Shown in pieces: positions 21,216-32,609 of a stretch of DNA of 64,000 bases (its first letter is position 1; every line of letters starts with the position of its first letter). The stretch covers positions 288,946,187-289,010,186 of the forward strand of contig JAUMIR010000001.1 of assembly GCA_030847615.1 (NCBI GenBank), read 5' to 3'. The notes under the pieces are model-generated. The model ran no database searches. It was not told the DNA's origin and saw only the letters and a list, made by a program, of their open reading frames with translations. The stretch is from Gambelia wislizenii (taxonomy: Eukaryota; Chordata; Lepidosauria; Squamata; Crotaphytidae). The translations under genes and the position numbers were made by a program.

Positions 21216-22260
21216 CGAACCATACTTGGCATTCAGATTATAGCAGGAGGCATCCAGTGTATCTCCTACTGGAGACAGAAACAGGATCTTTAACATCTCA
21301 TCCGACTACCGCCCTGCCGCCCCTTTCCTACAACAAATAAGAAATTTTTTTAAATCCTCATTGTCATACTTTGCCCTCTGAAGTATCGCCTGAAAATACT
21401 ATCAGCTGATGCAACTATAGCATGCTTGTTTCTTCTTTCTTTCACCTTTCCTTTCATCTCCCCAACTGACTTGGAGTTGTAGCTGTGTCATCAGCTATTT
21501 CCTCAGCTTCGATATCAAACATATTCTTGTCTGCCTGCACAGAGGAAAATACTTTAGTAGGAGGTGTTTGATGTGTATCAAGTTATTGTTATGCGGAGCC
21601 ACTGGCCTTCACTGCAGCCTGAAGAGCTTTGCAATATTTATATACAGTTTAATTCAGAGGATTCCTGCAGTGCTTTCAAAATGTGTATATCACAACTGCA
21701 AGACCCTCTTCCCTCTGGGGCACTTCGCTTTTTGATGCAGTGAAATGAGAAAGAGCCAAATGGTTCTGCTCTTCCCCCTGCCCCATCCCTAATATTAAGT
21801 GAGAACTGAGAATGAATGCTATAGTGATAGTTGGGAAATTGATGATCATTGGGCCAAAGCTGGCCTCCTCTCAGGCCCCGGTAGGGTTCTGTTCTTGGTT
21901 GTTCAGAGTTAAGAATATATTTTAAACAAGCACGGTCAAAACTTGAGTAAACAGGACAGGGTCCTAAGGACCAGAGCCATGGGTGTACTGTACCACAAAT
22001 AGTTATGGCTCCATTCAGGGTGAATTTGAGTTTAGGGTGAAGGTATACAGCTAGAAGTCTGCTTTGAGGCCACTCCTGACAACAAGTGGCTGAGATTCAG
22101 GAAACAGGCCTAGATGAATGAAGGTTTTATTCCAAAGAGTTCACTGACTGCATTTCTGCTACAATCGCTCCCACCACCACCTTTTTACCATAGCTTTGTG
22201 CAGTAAATCAAGCTAAAAAAACCCACACACACACATAATGGATCAAAATTACTCAGTAAG
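21216..22260. other. No recognised repeat; possible unique DNA at 21,360-21,700
   Basis: The first part has a weak MITE-like palindrome. From about 21,360 to 21,700 the text has no repeat signature and includes TATCAGCTGATGCAACTATAG and CTTTGCAATATTTATATACAG. It could be single-copy DNA. No coding motif. Confidence 0.35.
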
Positions 22261-22266
22261 CGTGTT

Positions 22267-22580
22267 TGTTTATTTATTTTCTACCCTATACCTGAAGATC
22301 TCAAGGTGATTTACAATAATATCAATTTGAAAAATTTAAAGCATTTAAAAAAGAAATAAAGATAGTGTAAGGGCTACAAGAACATTAAACCAATTAACAA
22401 TTAAAACAAGACAGATTAGAAACAATTAAAACTATTTAAAACTAACCATATGCATAAATTGGGATGAAGTCAATCATGTTCCAAAGTTCTAGTAAACAGC
22501 CATGTTTTCACTTGGTTCTAGAAAGACAGTGGCACCAATTGGGCCTCTAAGGGAATGCTAGAGAGGGCCTGATAAAGTGT
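22267..22580 (-). mobile_element. LINE 3' tail (L2-like)
   Basis: TTTATTTATTTTCTACCCTA, AAGGTGATTTACAATAATATC, A-rich linker, then ACAGCCATGTTTTCACTTGG and GGGCCTCTAAGGGAATGCTAG: the conserved sequence order of an inverted L2-like 3' region. Confidence 0.65.
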
Positions 22581-22589
22581 TATGGGAAA

Positions 22590-23320
22590 TTACTCAGTTT
22601 ACTCTGTTACCATTGGCAAAAACCGGATCAGGTCCCATGTAGCCGCAGCAGCTCAGACGGCACACCTGCCCTTCTCTCCCAGCATGTGTTCAAGACTGGT
22701 CACATGCAGGTGGCCTTCACCCATATGTCGTGGGCCCCCTTCCTGCCTTCCAGTGAGTCAGCAAAGAAAATGGAGGTGGCGGCAATGGCTGCAGCTGCAG
22801 GGATGGGATGGCCTACCTGCTTGGATTCCTGCCTATTCCATAAAGAAAACAGGGGAAGAACAGGCCAACTCCGCAGCCAGAATACACTGGTGGGGGAGCC
22901 GGCGTATCCTGGTTCATGTGGATGAGCTCTTTAATGCAAATGCAAGTGTGGAGAAAAACCTGTTATGACAAATTAGCACAAGGCACCAAATGCATTTGCC
23001 ATTTCAGGTGAAACTTTCACTGTGCTGAATGGCAGAGTGAGCAGGGGGCTTTTATTCATTCTGCTATATATAAATGTATGTTATATGACATCTTATGTTT
23101 AAACTTCCCTCCTGTTTGCTCTTAGTCCGCAGATGAGGTGAGGTGGCCATGTGTCTTGCTTTACAGACAACAGACCTTGATTTGAAGACGAAGGGTTATT
23201 TAGGGCAAGTCCAGTTCTGATGATAAGGAACCAAAGGAATGGACAGCAGAGGACTGAAAAGTGCTCATGAATAGTTGGCATTTGGACAGGAGACTTGGCA
23301 GGCAGGTTTATAAGTCACCT
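22590..23320. other. No recognised feature
   Basis: Overlapping open frames at 22,582-22,968 come from GC-rich sequence and carry no family motif. I do not regard them as genes. Confidence 0.4.
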
Positions 23321-23544
23321 GGGGCCCTTTCACACTATAGAATTATAGCATTGTTTATAAACTTTAACTGCTGTTTCCATCCTGTGGAATTTTGGGATTT
23401 TCAGTTTAGGGAGAGGCTCTTAGAATTGTCAGCTGGAGAATTCCTAATTTTCTAAACTACAGGTCCCAGGATTCCACTGCATGTGACCATTGCTGTTAAA
23501 GAGAAATAATAGTGCTACAACTGTGCAGTGTGAAAGGCCCCCCG
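23321..23544. mobile_element. Palindromic MITE with GGGGCCCTTTCACACT ends
   Basis: Left GGGGCCCTTTCACACTATAG; right end inverted GGGGGGCCTTTCACACTGCA. The inner arms also pair: ATCCTGTGGAATTTTGGGAT against CCCAGGATTCCACTGCATG. Related in design to the element at 61,311. Non-autonomous. Confidence 0.75.
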
Positions 23545-24017
23545 TGGTCACAATCTCCCCCACAATGGTGAGATGGACTATATTGAAATTAAAGTAATTC
23601 TTTCTAAATTTCCACCCACAGTTATAAATTAGCATGTATTTTATGGAAAACTTATGTATTCTTTTGTCTGCCTTTTTGGTGACGCATGAGTGACCACCCT
23701 AGAAGAGGTACAGGTATAAACTGTTGAAAACCCACCCCTACTCCCCAGTGTAAACACTAGGAAAGCTACACATGATATTAACTTTGGAAATAGTACCTAC
23801 TTCCCTATTCCTATTCCCCTGTCCTAGACACATAAACCATACTGCTGTGTTTCTACCATCAACAGTTTTAGTTCCAAACGAAATGTTTCACAAGGGATTT
23901 ATAAGCTGGTATTTTTATAAAAAGTGTTCCAGTTTTGATTATTTTTAAAAAATTGTTCTTGTTTTCCCTTCTCCGTCACCACCACCACCCCACACTCTTA
24001 AGCTCTGTGGGATGATG

Positions 24018-24215
24018 CACACCAAGAGAGTCAATGTGTTAGAATGCTGGACTTCAGAGATCTACATTCAGGTTCCCTCTGGGACATGATATTCACTGGA
24101 TAACCTTGGGCCAGTCACTCTTTGTTGTGAGGAAAAGTGGGGAAGAGGGCCACATATGCCATCTTGAGCTCGTTGGAGGAAAGACATAAATGTAAGAGAT
24201 AGGTAGATAGAAAGC
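24018..24215 (+). mobile_element. tRNA-derived SINE, second family, diverged
   Basis: GAGTCAATGTGTTAGAATGC TGGACTTCAGAGATCTACAT, then B-box-like CAGGTTCCCTC, TTCACTGGATAACCTTGGGC and CAGTCACTCTTTGTTGTGAGG. The order of modules matches the copies at 2,757 and 57,579. Confidence 0.6.
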
Positions 24216-25175
24216 AATCAAAATGATATGGGAGTGGACTGATCTAAAGAGTGCCTTCCTTAGAATCATTAAATCTTATCAGTCACTGAGCCTTCCACTG
24301 TTGCATTAAAAATATGAGATCAGTAACTGATCATCCATTCCACTTTATAACTGGACTCCTAACTGAAATTATTGCTAAGAAAATTTCATGTTATGAGAAC
24401 AGGATTCTCACTGGCAGGACTGAAGAGGTCATATTCAGATCTTGGAAAATGTATAGATTCCAACAAGGTGGCCATATCATGGTATATAGCTGGAATGGCA
24501 GTCTTTTCATTGTGTTCATATTTAAAGCTTTCTGCATCATAAATGAGAATTTGTACCAACGTAGTGTCTGTCATTTGAAGTCCAGGATTTAATCTGTGTC
24601 ATTGATCATTGGCCATGTTGATTGTAGGTGAAGGGAGTTTTGGTTCAACATATTTGGAAGGCATCAGATTGGGGAAAGCTGGTCTGTATCTTTGTAGGTA
24701 TCTGAGAGGTTTTGTTGATTCACTTGTTGCTGAGAGTGCAGGAAAAACAAGCTGGTTCTCATCTCTGAAGTTTGATATTCATGTCATAGTTCTGATTCAC
24801 TATGAAAAAACCTTGCAAGTTTTTCTTAGAGTATTGTAGGGTGTTTTTTAATTGCTATTCTGATTACAAACAAATGCAAAAAGGCTCCCTCACCACCACT
24901 CCCTTGTTCAAACAAAGTCCAGCTTTTGTTCAGAAGCCATTCCCCATCAAAGGAGGCATACAGGTTTTTAACTGCACTTCTCTATGGTAGCTTCACCAGC
25001 AGCAGCCACCTTTTCCATAACTACAACTTCCATGATTAGTTTCCATGAACTGCCAAACTCCTCCCCATTCTGTATATTTTTGGATGAATTTAACTTGCAA
25101 AGGCTACAGATGGAGGTTAGAAACCTTTGTTACCAACCTGTCCTTTTGATATTACTGATCTCTGTCATGATCAGA
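24216..25175. other. No recognised feature
   Basis: About 950 bp of moderate AT content. Open frames up to 92 codons lack motifs. No TIR or SINE signal. Confidence 0.4.
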
Positions 25176-25428
25176 GGAGATTATCAGATGCGGGGGAATG
25201 CACCAAAAAATCGCATTCCCAACCATGCCAGAAGATTGCTAGAAGAAGAGAAAGGGCGACCTTACTAGACGCCCTCATCCTTCCGCCATTCCAGGGGTGT
25301 AGAGCTGCCGCGGACAAGGCTTCCCTTTTCTATTGATGGGGACAAGCTGCTAATAGAAAGAGACACTTTACTCACAGCTGCACTACACCCCCAGAACGCT
25401 GGTGGATGACATCATCTGATAATCTTGT
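25176..25428. mobile_element. GGAGATTATCAGAC-family TIR element, short copy
   Basis: Left end GGAGATTATCAGATG; right end ATCTGATAATCTT is its inverse. The sub-terminal AGAAGATTGCTAGAAG and inner GCCATTCCAGGGG ... TTCTATTGATGGGGACAAGCT match the copies at 30,698 and 35,694. At ~253 bp it is less than half their length, so internally deleted. No clear target duplication. Confidence 0.8.
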
Positions 25429-25429
25429 C

Positions 25430-26390
25430 CTTTCCTGTTCTTCTAGCCATCTTTTGATGTGGATTTTGATAATCTCCAGAGTCTCCCATTAATGGACATC
25501 TCTCTGGACCACCAATCATCAATCAGGGCTGGATTTAGACATGCTGTGGCCCTGAAATGTATCAAATTTAAGATGCCCTATGGCATTACCAGAAAAATTT
25601 ATTATCCTAACAAAAATGGAAATGGAAATAATGCAGTTTTATATTTACATAATACAATTCTATATTGGCATACATATTAGTGCATAGGCAAGGATGCATC
25701 TAAAAAGTAACCATCTAAGTAAAGCACATCTTGTAATGAAACTTGTGTGTTTCAGAGTCTGTTTCCCCTAGTCCCTGGAGGAGGGCTTGGGCCAATTATG
25801 TAAAATAATGAAATCTAGTTAAAAAAATCTAGACTCCTCACAATCTAAGGCCCTGAACTGTACTTGACTTAGCTTGTGTGTGTTTTGCACATGGACTTCT
25901 GTGGCCAGAGCATTCTTCCAGTCTAAACACATGTAAAGTAGGTCTCCACGCAAAGCAAACTGGGAAAGAGATATAATTCTTAGCAATTTTGATATTTCCT
26001 CACCACACCAGATTCCCCTCCCTCCTTCTAATACATGTCTACTGAGGAGCAAGCTACATACTTAATGCAGCAGGACTTTGAAGTGCTAGTTTTCAACTTG
26101 TAGGAAATTATTTTTCCAGGGAAGAGTATTCATAAGCAGTATCCCCACCTGTCATGTAAACAGTATGGTCCATTTGGTTATATATGCTCCAGCCAAAGCT
26201 TTGTTCCTACAAAATCTCTCCCTTTATACCATTTATAAGTCCATAGCTGAATCTGATTTAGAAAATAAAATAAAAGATAGGAGATGGCTCTGATCTTCAA
26301 TGTGCCTTTAAATGTTCAGCTTATATATGCTGTTTCTTTCAAACTAAGGATACACACTGTTAAACAGCATCCATACACTCATCTCTATTG
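25430..26390. other. No recognised feature
   Basis: No repeat ends or protein motifs recognised. Confidence 0.4.
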
Positions 26391-26391
26391 A

Positions 26392-26416
26392 ACTGAATTG
26401 AATTGAATTGAATCTA
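26392..26416. repeat. (TGAAT)n short tandem
   Basis: GAACTGAATTGAATTGAATTGAA; four pentamer units directly upstream of a CR1 3' end. Confidence 0.9.
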
Positions 26417-26417
26417 T

Positions 26418-26513
26418 ATGCTTTGATCGTGATTTCCTGCGTGGCAGGGGGTTGGACTGGATGGCCCTCGTGGTCTCTTCCAACTCTGCAATCTATGATT
26501 CTATGATTCTAAG
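26418..26513 (+). mobile_element. CR1 3' end fragment
   Basis: GCTTTGATCGTGATTTCCTG, GTTGGACTGGATGGCCCTCG and the terminal ATGATTCTATGATTCT repeat are the CR1 3' UTR. Nothing of the coding region is present: a very short 5'-truncated insertion. Confidence 0.93.
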
Positions 26514-26826
26514 CTCAACTGCCTGGCTTTCAGGCATGAAAAGCCCAGCTCAGTTCTAGGCATGTCTTATCTAAGTAAGCTCCACAGCAGCTTAATTCCC
26601 AGGCTGTAAACCAAAACTCAGTTAATTTCCCTGTAACAGATCCCTGGGTTTTCAATAGCCTTTTATCTATTATCTTTGATCACTGATGAGAGATAATAGT
26701 AAAAGAAGCCTGCAGTTCAAATGATGAGAGATAGCAGTAGAATAAGCTTGAAATACACCCCACATGGGCTGAATCTGTCCTGCAGGCTAGAAGCTCCCTC
26801 CCCTAAACACTTTGTGTGTTTATAGG

Positions 26827-26827
<1 letters not shown>

Positions 26828-26860
<33 letters not shown>
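26828..26860. repeat. (TG)16 microsatellite
   Basis: Uninterrupted TG run of about 32 bp, the longest dinucleotide array in the window. Confidence 0.97.
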
Positions 26861-26864
26861 CAGC

Positions 26865-28340
26865 AAGGCAGGAATCTGCATTTGAGAGGAAGTCAAGCCT
26901 GGTTCATTTCATTATAATCAGAAACTTGCTCTAAGTTGGGCCCCAAAGGCCACAATGATATCCAAAGAGGACTTAATGGAAAGCATAGCAAACTTGATCA
27001 GTACAGTACAATGTGTTTATCAATAGGTTCCTTTCCCCACATTTATTCAGTCAGACAGGCAGCCTGATACTCTGAAAGCTCTTAGTTTTCTCCCCCCCAG
27101 TAATTTTCCTCTCCACCATTTAAACCACAATGGGAAGGGATCCATAACCTTAAACTCTCATGGGTGGGGGGTGGGGGGGAAGAAAGCTGGAAGCCTGAGG
27201 CGATCTCATTGCTCACCAAATTTCAGAAGGCAGAAAAGCACATCAGGCTGTGTTATGTTAACAGACGCTTCCCTGCAAGACCATCTGACACTCTAGTTGT
27301 ATGACTGTTGCTGTACAGTGTGCAAGAGATGGGAGGTTGTGCCTGATGTACAGCATTGCTTTGATATAATTAGCAGTGCAAACCTTTCAAGACTAATTAA
27401 GGTTGGGTGGATAAAATACAGTGTGGGGATTTCTCCTGGCAGCTTGTCCTTTCCCAATGGTTATAAGGGATTCCCCATCCCTTCTGTCAACGTTTACTCC
27501 CCAAAGGGGATCCTTACCAAAGGTGGGCATCCCTCCTATGCTCCTATGTGTGGGAGAGAGTCCCATCTTTTCTCCCAAATGAATACCAAGGAAGTCCCTC
27601 CCCTCCTGTCTTCTGGATTTCCCTATGAGAGGAAAAGGGAATCCCTTGCCGTCTGTTCTCTTCATTAATTTACTTGGCTAATGTCTCTGTTCTGATGTTT
27701 CGTATAGGTCGTGGCTTTCTCTCTTGCTTTCCTGCAATCTCATGAAAATATTGAAACCAAAACAAAACAAGGAATCAGATTTGATCACCAGCAGCTGCCA
27801 TCTATAGTTCAGAATCCTTCCTTGCTTCCTTCTCCCCTCCTTTTCTATCATCCCTCAGTTTGCCATTTCACTGCTAATTAGTAAGGAATGGGCAAGATAT
27901 CATTTTATAAAATGTACATGTTCCTGAGAGATTTGCTTGTGAGTACACTTCACTCCAATATAGGTCATCTCCTCTGACAGTTCTTATCGCGATCAGCCGC
28001 ACTTTGGTACTAATGACTGTAAAAACCCACTGCAGATTTGCTGAATACTGCAGATCAGCAGATGTGGGTGAAATGTTGCCTTCTTGCAGAGGCCTTCACA
28101 GCATCTAAGCATTTATTATTGCTTCAAGTTAGTATTAAAAATGATTTTGTGAAAGCTCAGCATCATCTAAGGAGGAGAGCTGAGTGTGGTTCGGGACTGG
28201 CTTCCTCTCTGTAAAGAAGCAAACAAACATATGGTTTTATCTGAGTTACGCACGCCCAGTAATGCTGTATAGAGAAGACCTGGTCCTATAATGTCTGTAA
28301 GCAGAGTAGCCAGGCTGATGTTTGGAGATGTACACAATCA
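26865..28340. other. No recognised repeat; possible unique DNA
   Basis: Largely free of repeat signatures. 27,290-27,420 and 27,860-28,200 contain words such as AATTAGCAGTGC, GCTAATTAGTAAGG and AGCATTTATTATTGC that look like ordinary single-copy non-coding DNA. No exon-like frame with splice context was found. Confidence 0.35.
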
Positions 28341-28344
28341 AAAC

Positions 28345-28722
28345 ATAAACTCCAACTCTCCTGATTTGGCAGGAACAGCCCTGATTAAGCCTCTGCTGTC
28401 CCACTTATTTAGCTGCATTTAAAATATCCCAGTTCCTCCCACTTTCCATCTTTGTCCTCAACTTACTTCAGTTGATGCAAATTGAGTTCAAAGTTCAAGA
28501 GCAGTTTGTACTTAATTCATTCAGCTGGGGAGGGGAGATCAGGGAGTTTGTATCTTGACCTTCCCAGGAGGCTCAGGCAAAAGCAAACTGCTGAAGCCTC
28601 TCCTAGCTTTTGCAATCTTCTTCATTAATCACTTTTGCCATCTTGACCACACTCTGATGTTTCTTGGCCACATGTGCCCTGGTTTTCATCTTTGAAATAA
28701 TGGAGGTATGCAACTACAACAA
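28345..28722. mobile_element. Dispersed repeat B, copy 1 (homologous to 50,135)
   Basis: Collinear with 50,135-50,516 over about 370 bp. Shared blocks include TGCCATCTTGACCACACTCTGATG, the TTCTTCATTAAT region, AAGCAAACTGCTG and the end GGTATGCAACTACAACAACAA. The family is unknown to me. Inverted CATACCCTCAAC-like ends in the second copy suggest a DNA element. Confidence 0.7.
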
Positions 28723-28727
28723 CAATA

Positions 28728-28756
28728 GAGAGGAGGAGGAGGAGGAGGAGGAGGAA
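28728..28756. repeat. (GGA)n microsatellite
   Basis: GAGGAGGAGGAGGAGGAGGA, about nine units; it produces a short proline run in an antisense frame. Confidence 0.95.
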
Positions 28757-29171
28757 TGTGCTTCTGAGAGACAGAGGACCCTTGGGAATGCTTGCAGATA
28801 TGGTAGTCGTGAAAGCTTTGGTTTATGTTCAAATCCAGAATAATGGATTTGAAATTTACAGGATCTTTGGTGTGCCGGGCACTGAGAAGCAGGTCTCTTG
28901 TGCTTTCAAAAACCACATGGTCAGCAGAAATTGAACTCCTACATCCATGCAACTCCATGCCAGAAATAATAGTACCTGCTGAATATCTAATTGCATGAAA
29001 ATAGTTTGACAAGTTGCATAAATGCTTCAGGTAGATACCATGTTTAATTTGTGAAGGGAGGTGCCTTTCATGTGCTCTTAGGTCTCAGTAACTTTCTGAG
29101 CACTCACAGCTAGACTAATGTGCTACTGCACAAGATTGTTGTTGTTATTACAAGCCCAGAAAGGTTTATGG

Positions 29172-29554
29172 CAGTGGTTCTTAACCTGTGGTCCACGGAC
29201 CCTCAGGGGGCTGCAGTGTCCTCACAGGGGGTCCACGAAGGGTTGAAGGCTGCTCAGCCCACATGACAGGAGCCAAAGGAAAGGCTAGCTGACTTGACCT
29301 GTGTATTGCTATTCAGTCTGCTCCTGCCACAAATTTTCAGGAGGAAGCAGGAGAAAAGTCTTCCCTCTCCTCCAGTGCCTCTGAGGGAAGGGTTAATGGA
29401 TTTTGTAATGGTATTATTATTAGTAGTAGTAGTAGTTGTTGTTGTTGTAGTTGTTGTTGTTGTTGTTTTAAATCTTGAGCTAAGTCTTGGGAGTCCGTGG
29501 CAACAAAAGATATTTAAAGGGGGTCCCTGGTAAAGAAAAGGTTAAAAGCCACTG
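29172..29554. mobile_element. Non-autonomous hAT element, 383 bp
   Basis: Left CAGTGGTTCTTAACCTGTGG; right end inverted CAGTGGCTTTTAACC. These CAGTGGTTCTTAACC ends are hAT-like. Flanks GTTTATGG and GTTTTAAG resemble a decayed 8-bp duplication. GGTCCACGGACC and GGGAGTCCGTGGCAAC sub-terminal words pair. The interior has a (TTA)(GTA)(GTT) trinucleotide array at 29,415-29,468. No transposase. Confidence 0.82.
29415..29468. repeat. Compound trinucleotide microsatellite
   Basis: ATTATTATTAGTAGTAGTAG then TTGTTGTTGTTGTAGTTGTTG; located inside the hAT at 29,172. Confidence 0.95.
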
Positions 29555-30325
29555 GTTTTAAGGCATGGTGGATGCCTGCTTGTGTTGATTTTCCCCTGCT
29601 AGGCAGCATGAGGAAAACTCTCTCTGAATGTCTCTGCTAGTGTCAGTCTACTACTTTGCAGTCAGCCTACCATTGCCTCAGATGTTGTGCCAAAACCTCT
29701 CCGGTTTCAAACCATGTTCCTTTTGTTTTCCCCATAGGATCTGATATAACATCAGAAATGAAGATCCAAAGTGATTGTCCAGTGGGTGGGTATTACGATG
29801 ATGTGGATGGGTGGGTGGTACTGTTGTTATTGTTGGTGGTTGTTGTGTGGTTAGGTGTTGCTGTTGGTGTTGCTACTATGCTTCTAAGGAATGAGAAAAG
29901 TAGCAACAAGAAGACATTTTACACATACATACACCCTGACTAAAAGGTCTGGGTCAGGACAGCCTTTCTTTCCCCTCACAAAGCTCTGTGTTATTTGTAC
30001 TGCCTAAAGGGCAGGCTGCTTTGAATATGTACAAACAAAAGAAACAGTTTCTATAGCAACCGGAGTGCCATATGAAAGATCTCTCAGCAATTCACAGCTA
30101 TCTTCTCTCACACTCACAGAGGGTGTGGGGGGTGGGTGAGCATAGCTTGTTTATGGTAGTTTACCTCTTATCCTATTTGATAGGCACAGATAACATGTTT
30201 CTGTTTTGCCTGGCAGAACAGACTAAGAATTAAATTCAGAATTATGAACCATTTACTTAGAGTAAAATATCTGATTCAAGGTTGACTCCTATGTACATAC
30301 AGCAGATATTGGCTTCTTGGTACAT
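29555..30325. other. No recognised repeat except TTG/GGT-rich runs
   Basis: 29,790-29,880 is rich in GTTGTTGG/GGTGGT, probably simple sequence. The rest is unrecognised. Confidence 0.4.
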
Positions 30326-30329
30326 CTAG

Positions 30330-30545
30330 CGAGACAGTGTGGTGCAGTGGTTAAAGTATTGCACTGAGATTGGGGAGACCTGGGTTCAAATTCCAAGTTA
30401 ATCAACTAAAGCTAACTAGGTGAATATGGGCCGGTTTATTTCTGTGTGTATGTGTGCACGCACTACCACATAGGGTCACTGTGAAATTCAAATGGGAAAG
30501 AATCCTCTGTGCTGCTTTATATACATTCTTGATAACAAAAGTCCA
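30330..30545 (+). mobile_element. tRNA-derived SINE, diverged
   Basis: GTGTGGTGCAGTGGTTAAAG (A-box region) and CTGGGTTCAAATTCC (B box) head a SINE whose body contains a (TGTGTATG)-type insertion at 30,445-30,465. It continues AGGGTCACTGTGAAATTCAA ATGGG. Confidence 0.7.
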
Positions 30546-30697
30546 TCATGTAACTGCCATTGATGTGGTACAACAGTTTCTCTTCTCTAAAACGTCACAC
30601 TTTTTTTACTTGAGAAATCTACTTCTAAATCTTAGGTTACCATTAGGTATGCCTCCCAATGGTTTCACAATTTCCAGCTTCTGAGGATTCACCATTT

Positions 30698-31306
30698 GGA
30701 GATTATCAGACACGTCAAAAGTGGCATTACAGCAATACCAGGAGATTGCAAAAGGGCTCCCTTATCAGATGATGTCATTCTCCCTTCATTATGTACCCGT
30801 TTTGCTGCCATTCCTCTAGCGCTGCTTTTTATTGACGTGAGAATCCATCAATAGATCCCCCGTCCCATTTGTGTTCCAGATTTGCCTGTGTGTAACAAGG
30901 TGTTCCGTTATGCTGGTGAGATCCCAGCATCAATGGGAGGTCCCTGCCAGAACAGTTCCAGGTGAGATCAGGACATCCAGGTAAGCTATCCTCTTCGTTG
31001 TAGCCTCTCAGGTTACTTGTAAATTTCTTAGTGTGTGTATGTGCTTTTCAAAATGTTTTGGTGTGTATTTTTGTTTTTACTTTTTGATTTCCCAAGCTTG
31101 CGTCTTCTCGCGAGAATCTGCAGGATTTCAGTGCAGGAAGTGAATGGAGCTCCATTAGAGTTCTGTTCACCCCTGGGTTGCCCTGTCGCCGGGAAAGGAG
31201 GTAAGTGCGATGGGGAGGATGATTATGGCAAGTCAGGGACGGGACAGGGGCAGGAGTGGAGTTTGTGGGACAGGAACACTTTTTTTGTTCCTGTCTGATA
31301 ATCTCC
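30698..31306 (+). mobile_element. GGAGATTATCAGAC-family TIR element, 609 bp
   Basis: Left GGAGATTATCAGAC and right GTCTGATAATCTCC are perfect 14-bp inverted ends. They are flanked by TTT on both sides (30,695-30,697; 31,307-31,309), a 3-bp target duplication as made by PIF/Harbinger-type transposases. Sub-terminal AGGAGATTGCAAAAGGGCTC and interior GCTTGCGTCTTCTCGC are shared with 35,694. No transposase. The best-preserved ends of the four copies. Confidence 0.88.
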
Positions 31307-31309
31307 TTT

Positions 31310-31588
31310 GTCTAATGTTGTATTCTTGACTACTGATTAAAACCTTTGATTGTTTCATTCTTGCATTTAGACGTTTTCTTTCCACCCCCACCCACCCTAC
31401 CCCTCCCTCACCTCTGAGCAAGATTATGGGATGTTTTGCATGTTTTTGAGTTTGTTGATATTTGGGGGCTTTGTTGCAAAAGAATTCACAAAGATTTTTT
31501 TGTGCAAGAAACAACGCACAATTTTATGTAAAAAAAGACTGGAACAGGTTGCATGTGTCTAAAAAGAAGAGGTCACAATGTTATAGGA
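31310..31588. other. Short unclassified stretch
   Basis: C-rich run CCACCCCCACCCACCCTACC at 31,382; otherwise nothing recognised. Confidence 0.4.
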
Positions 31589-31589
31589 A

Positions 31590-32035
31590 TATGTAAGTCT
31601 TTTTATGTATGGTTGTGTAAGTTGGACAGTGAGGAAAGCTGATAGGAAGAAAAACAACTCATTTGAAATGTGGTGCTAGAGACAAGTTCTACGGATACTG
31701 TGGACTGCTAAAAAGACAAATAAATGGGTGCTACAGCAAATCAAGCTGGAGCTCACCCTGGAAGATGACTAAACTGAAACTGCTGTACTTTGGCCATATC
31801 ATGAGAAGATATGCCTCATTAGAAAAGAAAATAATGCTTGGTAAGCTAGAAGGCAGTAGGAAAAGAGAAAGACCACATCCCAGATGGATAGATTCAATCA
31901 AGGAAGTTATGGCCTTGAGTCTGCAAGACCTGAGCAGGGCTGTTGATGATGATAGGGTGACTTGGAGGTTTCTCACTCATAGGGTCACCATACATTGAAG
32001 TTGACTTGAGGACAGTTAATAACAACTTCTTGTAA
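31590..32035 (+). pseudogene. BovB/RTE LINE C-terminal fragment with 3' end
   Basis: Plus-strand translation reads YGCVSWTVRKADRKKNNS (degraded start), then after a frame disruption KMTKLKLLYFGHIMRR, KIMLGKLEGSRKRERPHPRW and IDSIKEVMALSLQDL, ending DDDRVTWRFLTHRV. This YFGHIMRR ... GKxEGxRxRGRPxxRW pattern is the C-terminal region of RTE/BovB LINEs, which encode endonuclease plus reverse transcriptase. Only the last ~130 codons are left. The 3' UTR AGGGTCACCATACATTGAAG followed by GACTTGAGG and AACAAC is shared with the (CAA)n SINEs. Dead copy. Confidence 0.9.
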
Positions 32036-32369
32036 CTAATACACATGTATTTTTGTTTTCAGGTATCACACCATGAGTACATTTTATTCTGCAAGCAGTG
32101 CTTGCGGCTGGATAGCTCACATGGATTCAGTTTTGTGTGTCTAATACACACCCTATTCTTACTTGGGGTGGTTCTGACATTAGGTTGAGTGATGCTGCCC
32201 CCTCAAACAGCAGAGTTGGGTATCATGAAAAGGCAATAAACTGTTAGTAGTGTAATTGGTTATTACTATATTTGTACTGATGAGAATGGGAAGGTGTACT
32301 CAAGATTTTTCTGCTTCATCTGTCAAATTAATGCCTGTGGGTACAACACATCTTGATTTGTGGGTGAGT

Positions 32370-32607
32370 ACAGAAGGGTGTAGTGGTTTGAATGATGGAC
32401 TATGACTCTGGAGACCAGGGTTTGAATCCCCACTCAGCCATTGAAACCCCACTTGGTGACCTTGGGCAAACCACATACTCTCAGCCTCATAAGAAGAAAA
32501 AGGCAAACTTGCTCTGAACAAATCTTGCCAAGAAAACCCCAATGATAGGATCACCTTAGGGTCACCATAAGTTAGAAATGACTTGAAGGCACACAACAAC
32601 TTGTTGC
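32370..32607 (+). mobile_element. tRNA-derived SINE with (CAA)n tail
   Basis: GGTGTAGTGGTTTGAATGAT head, GACCAGGGTTTGAATCCCC B box, CACTTGGTGACCTTGGGC body, AGGGTCACCATAAGTTAGAA ATGACTTGAAGG 3' end and ACACAACAAC tail. Near full length. Confidence 0.93.
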
Positions 32608-32609
32608 TC

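Noticed and set aside
22582..22968. 128-codon plus-strand frame
   Set aside because: No family similarity. Composition (Gln/Trp/Ala mixtures) and a second overlapping frame suggest chance.
26828..26860. Regulatory Z-DNA element
   Set aside because: A (TG)16 run is an ordinary microsatellite; nothing around it supports a regulatory role.
27297..27668. 123-codon plus-strand frame, possible exon
   Set aside because: No recognisable domain, no convincing splice-acceptor/donor context, and an antisense frame of similar length overlaps it.
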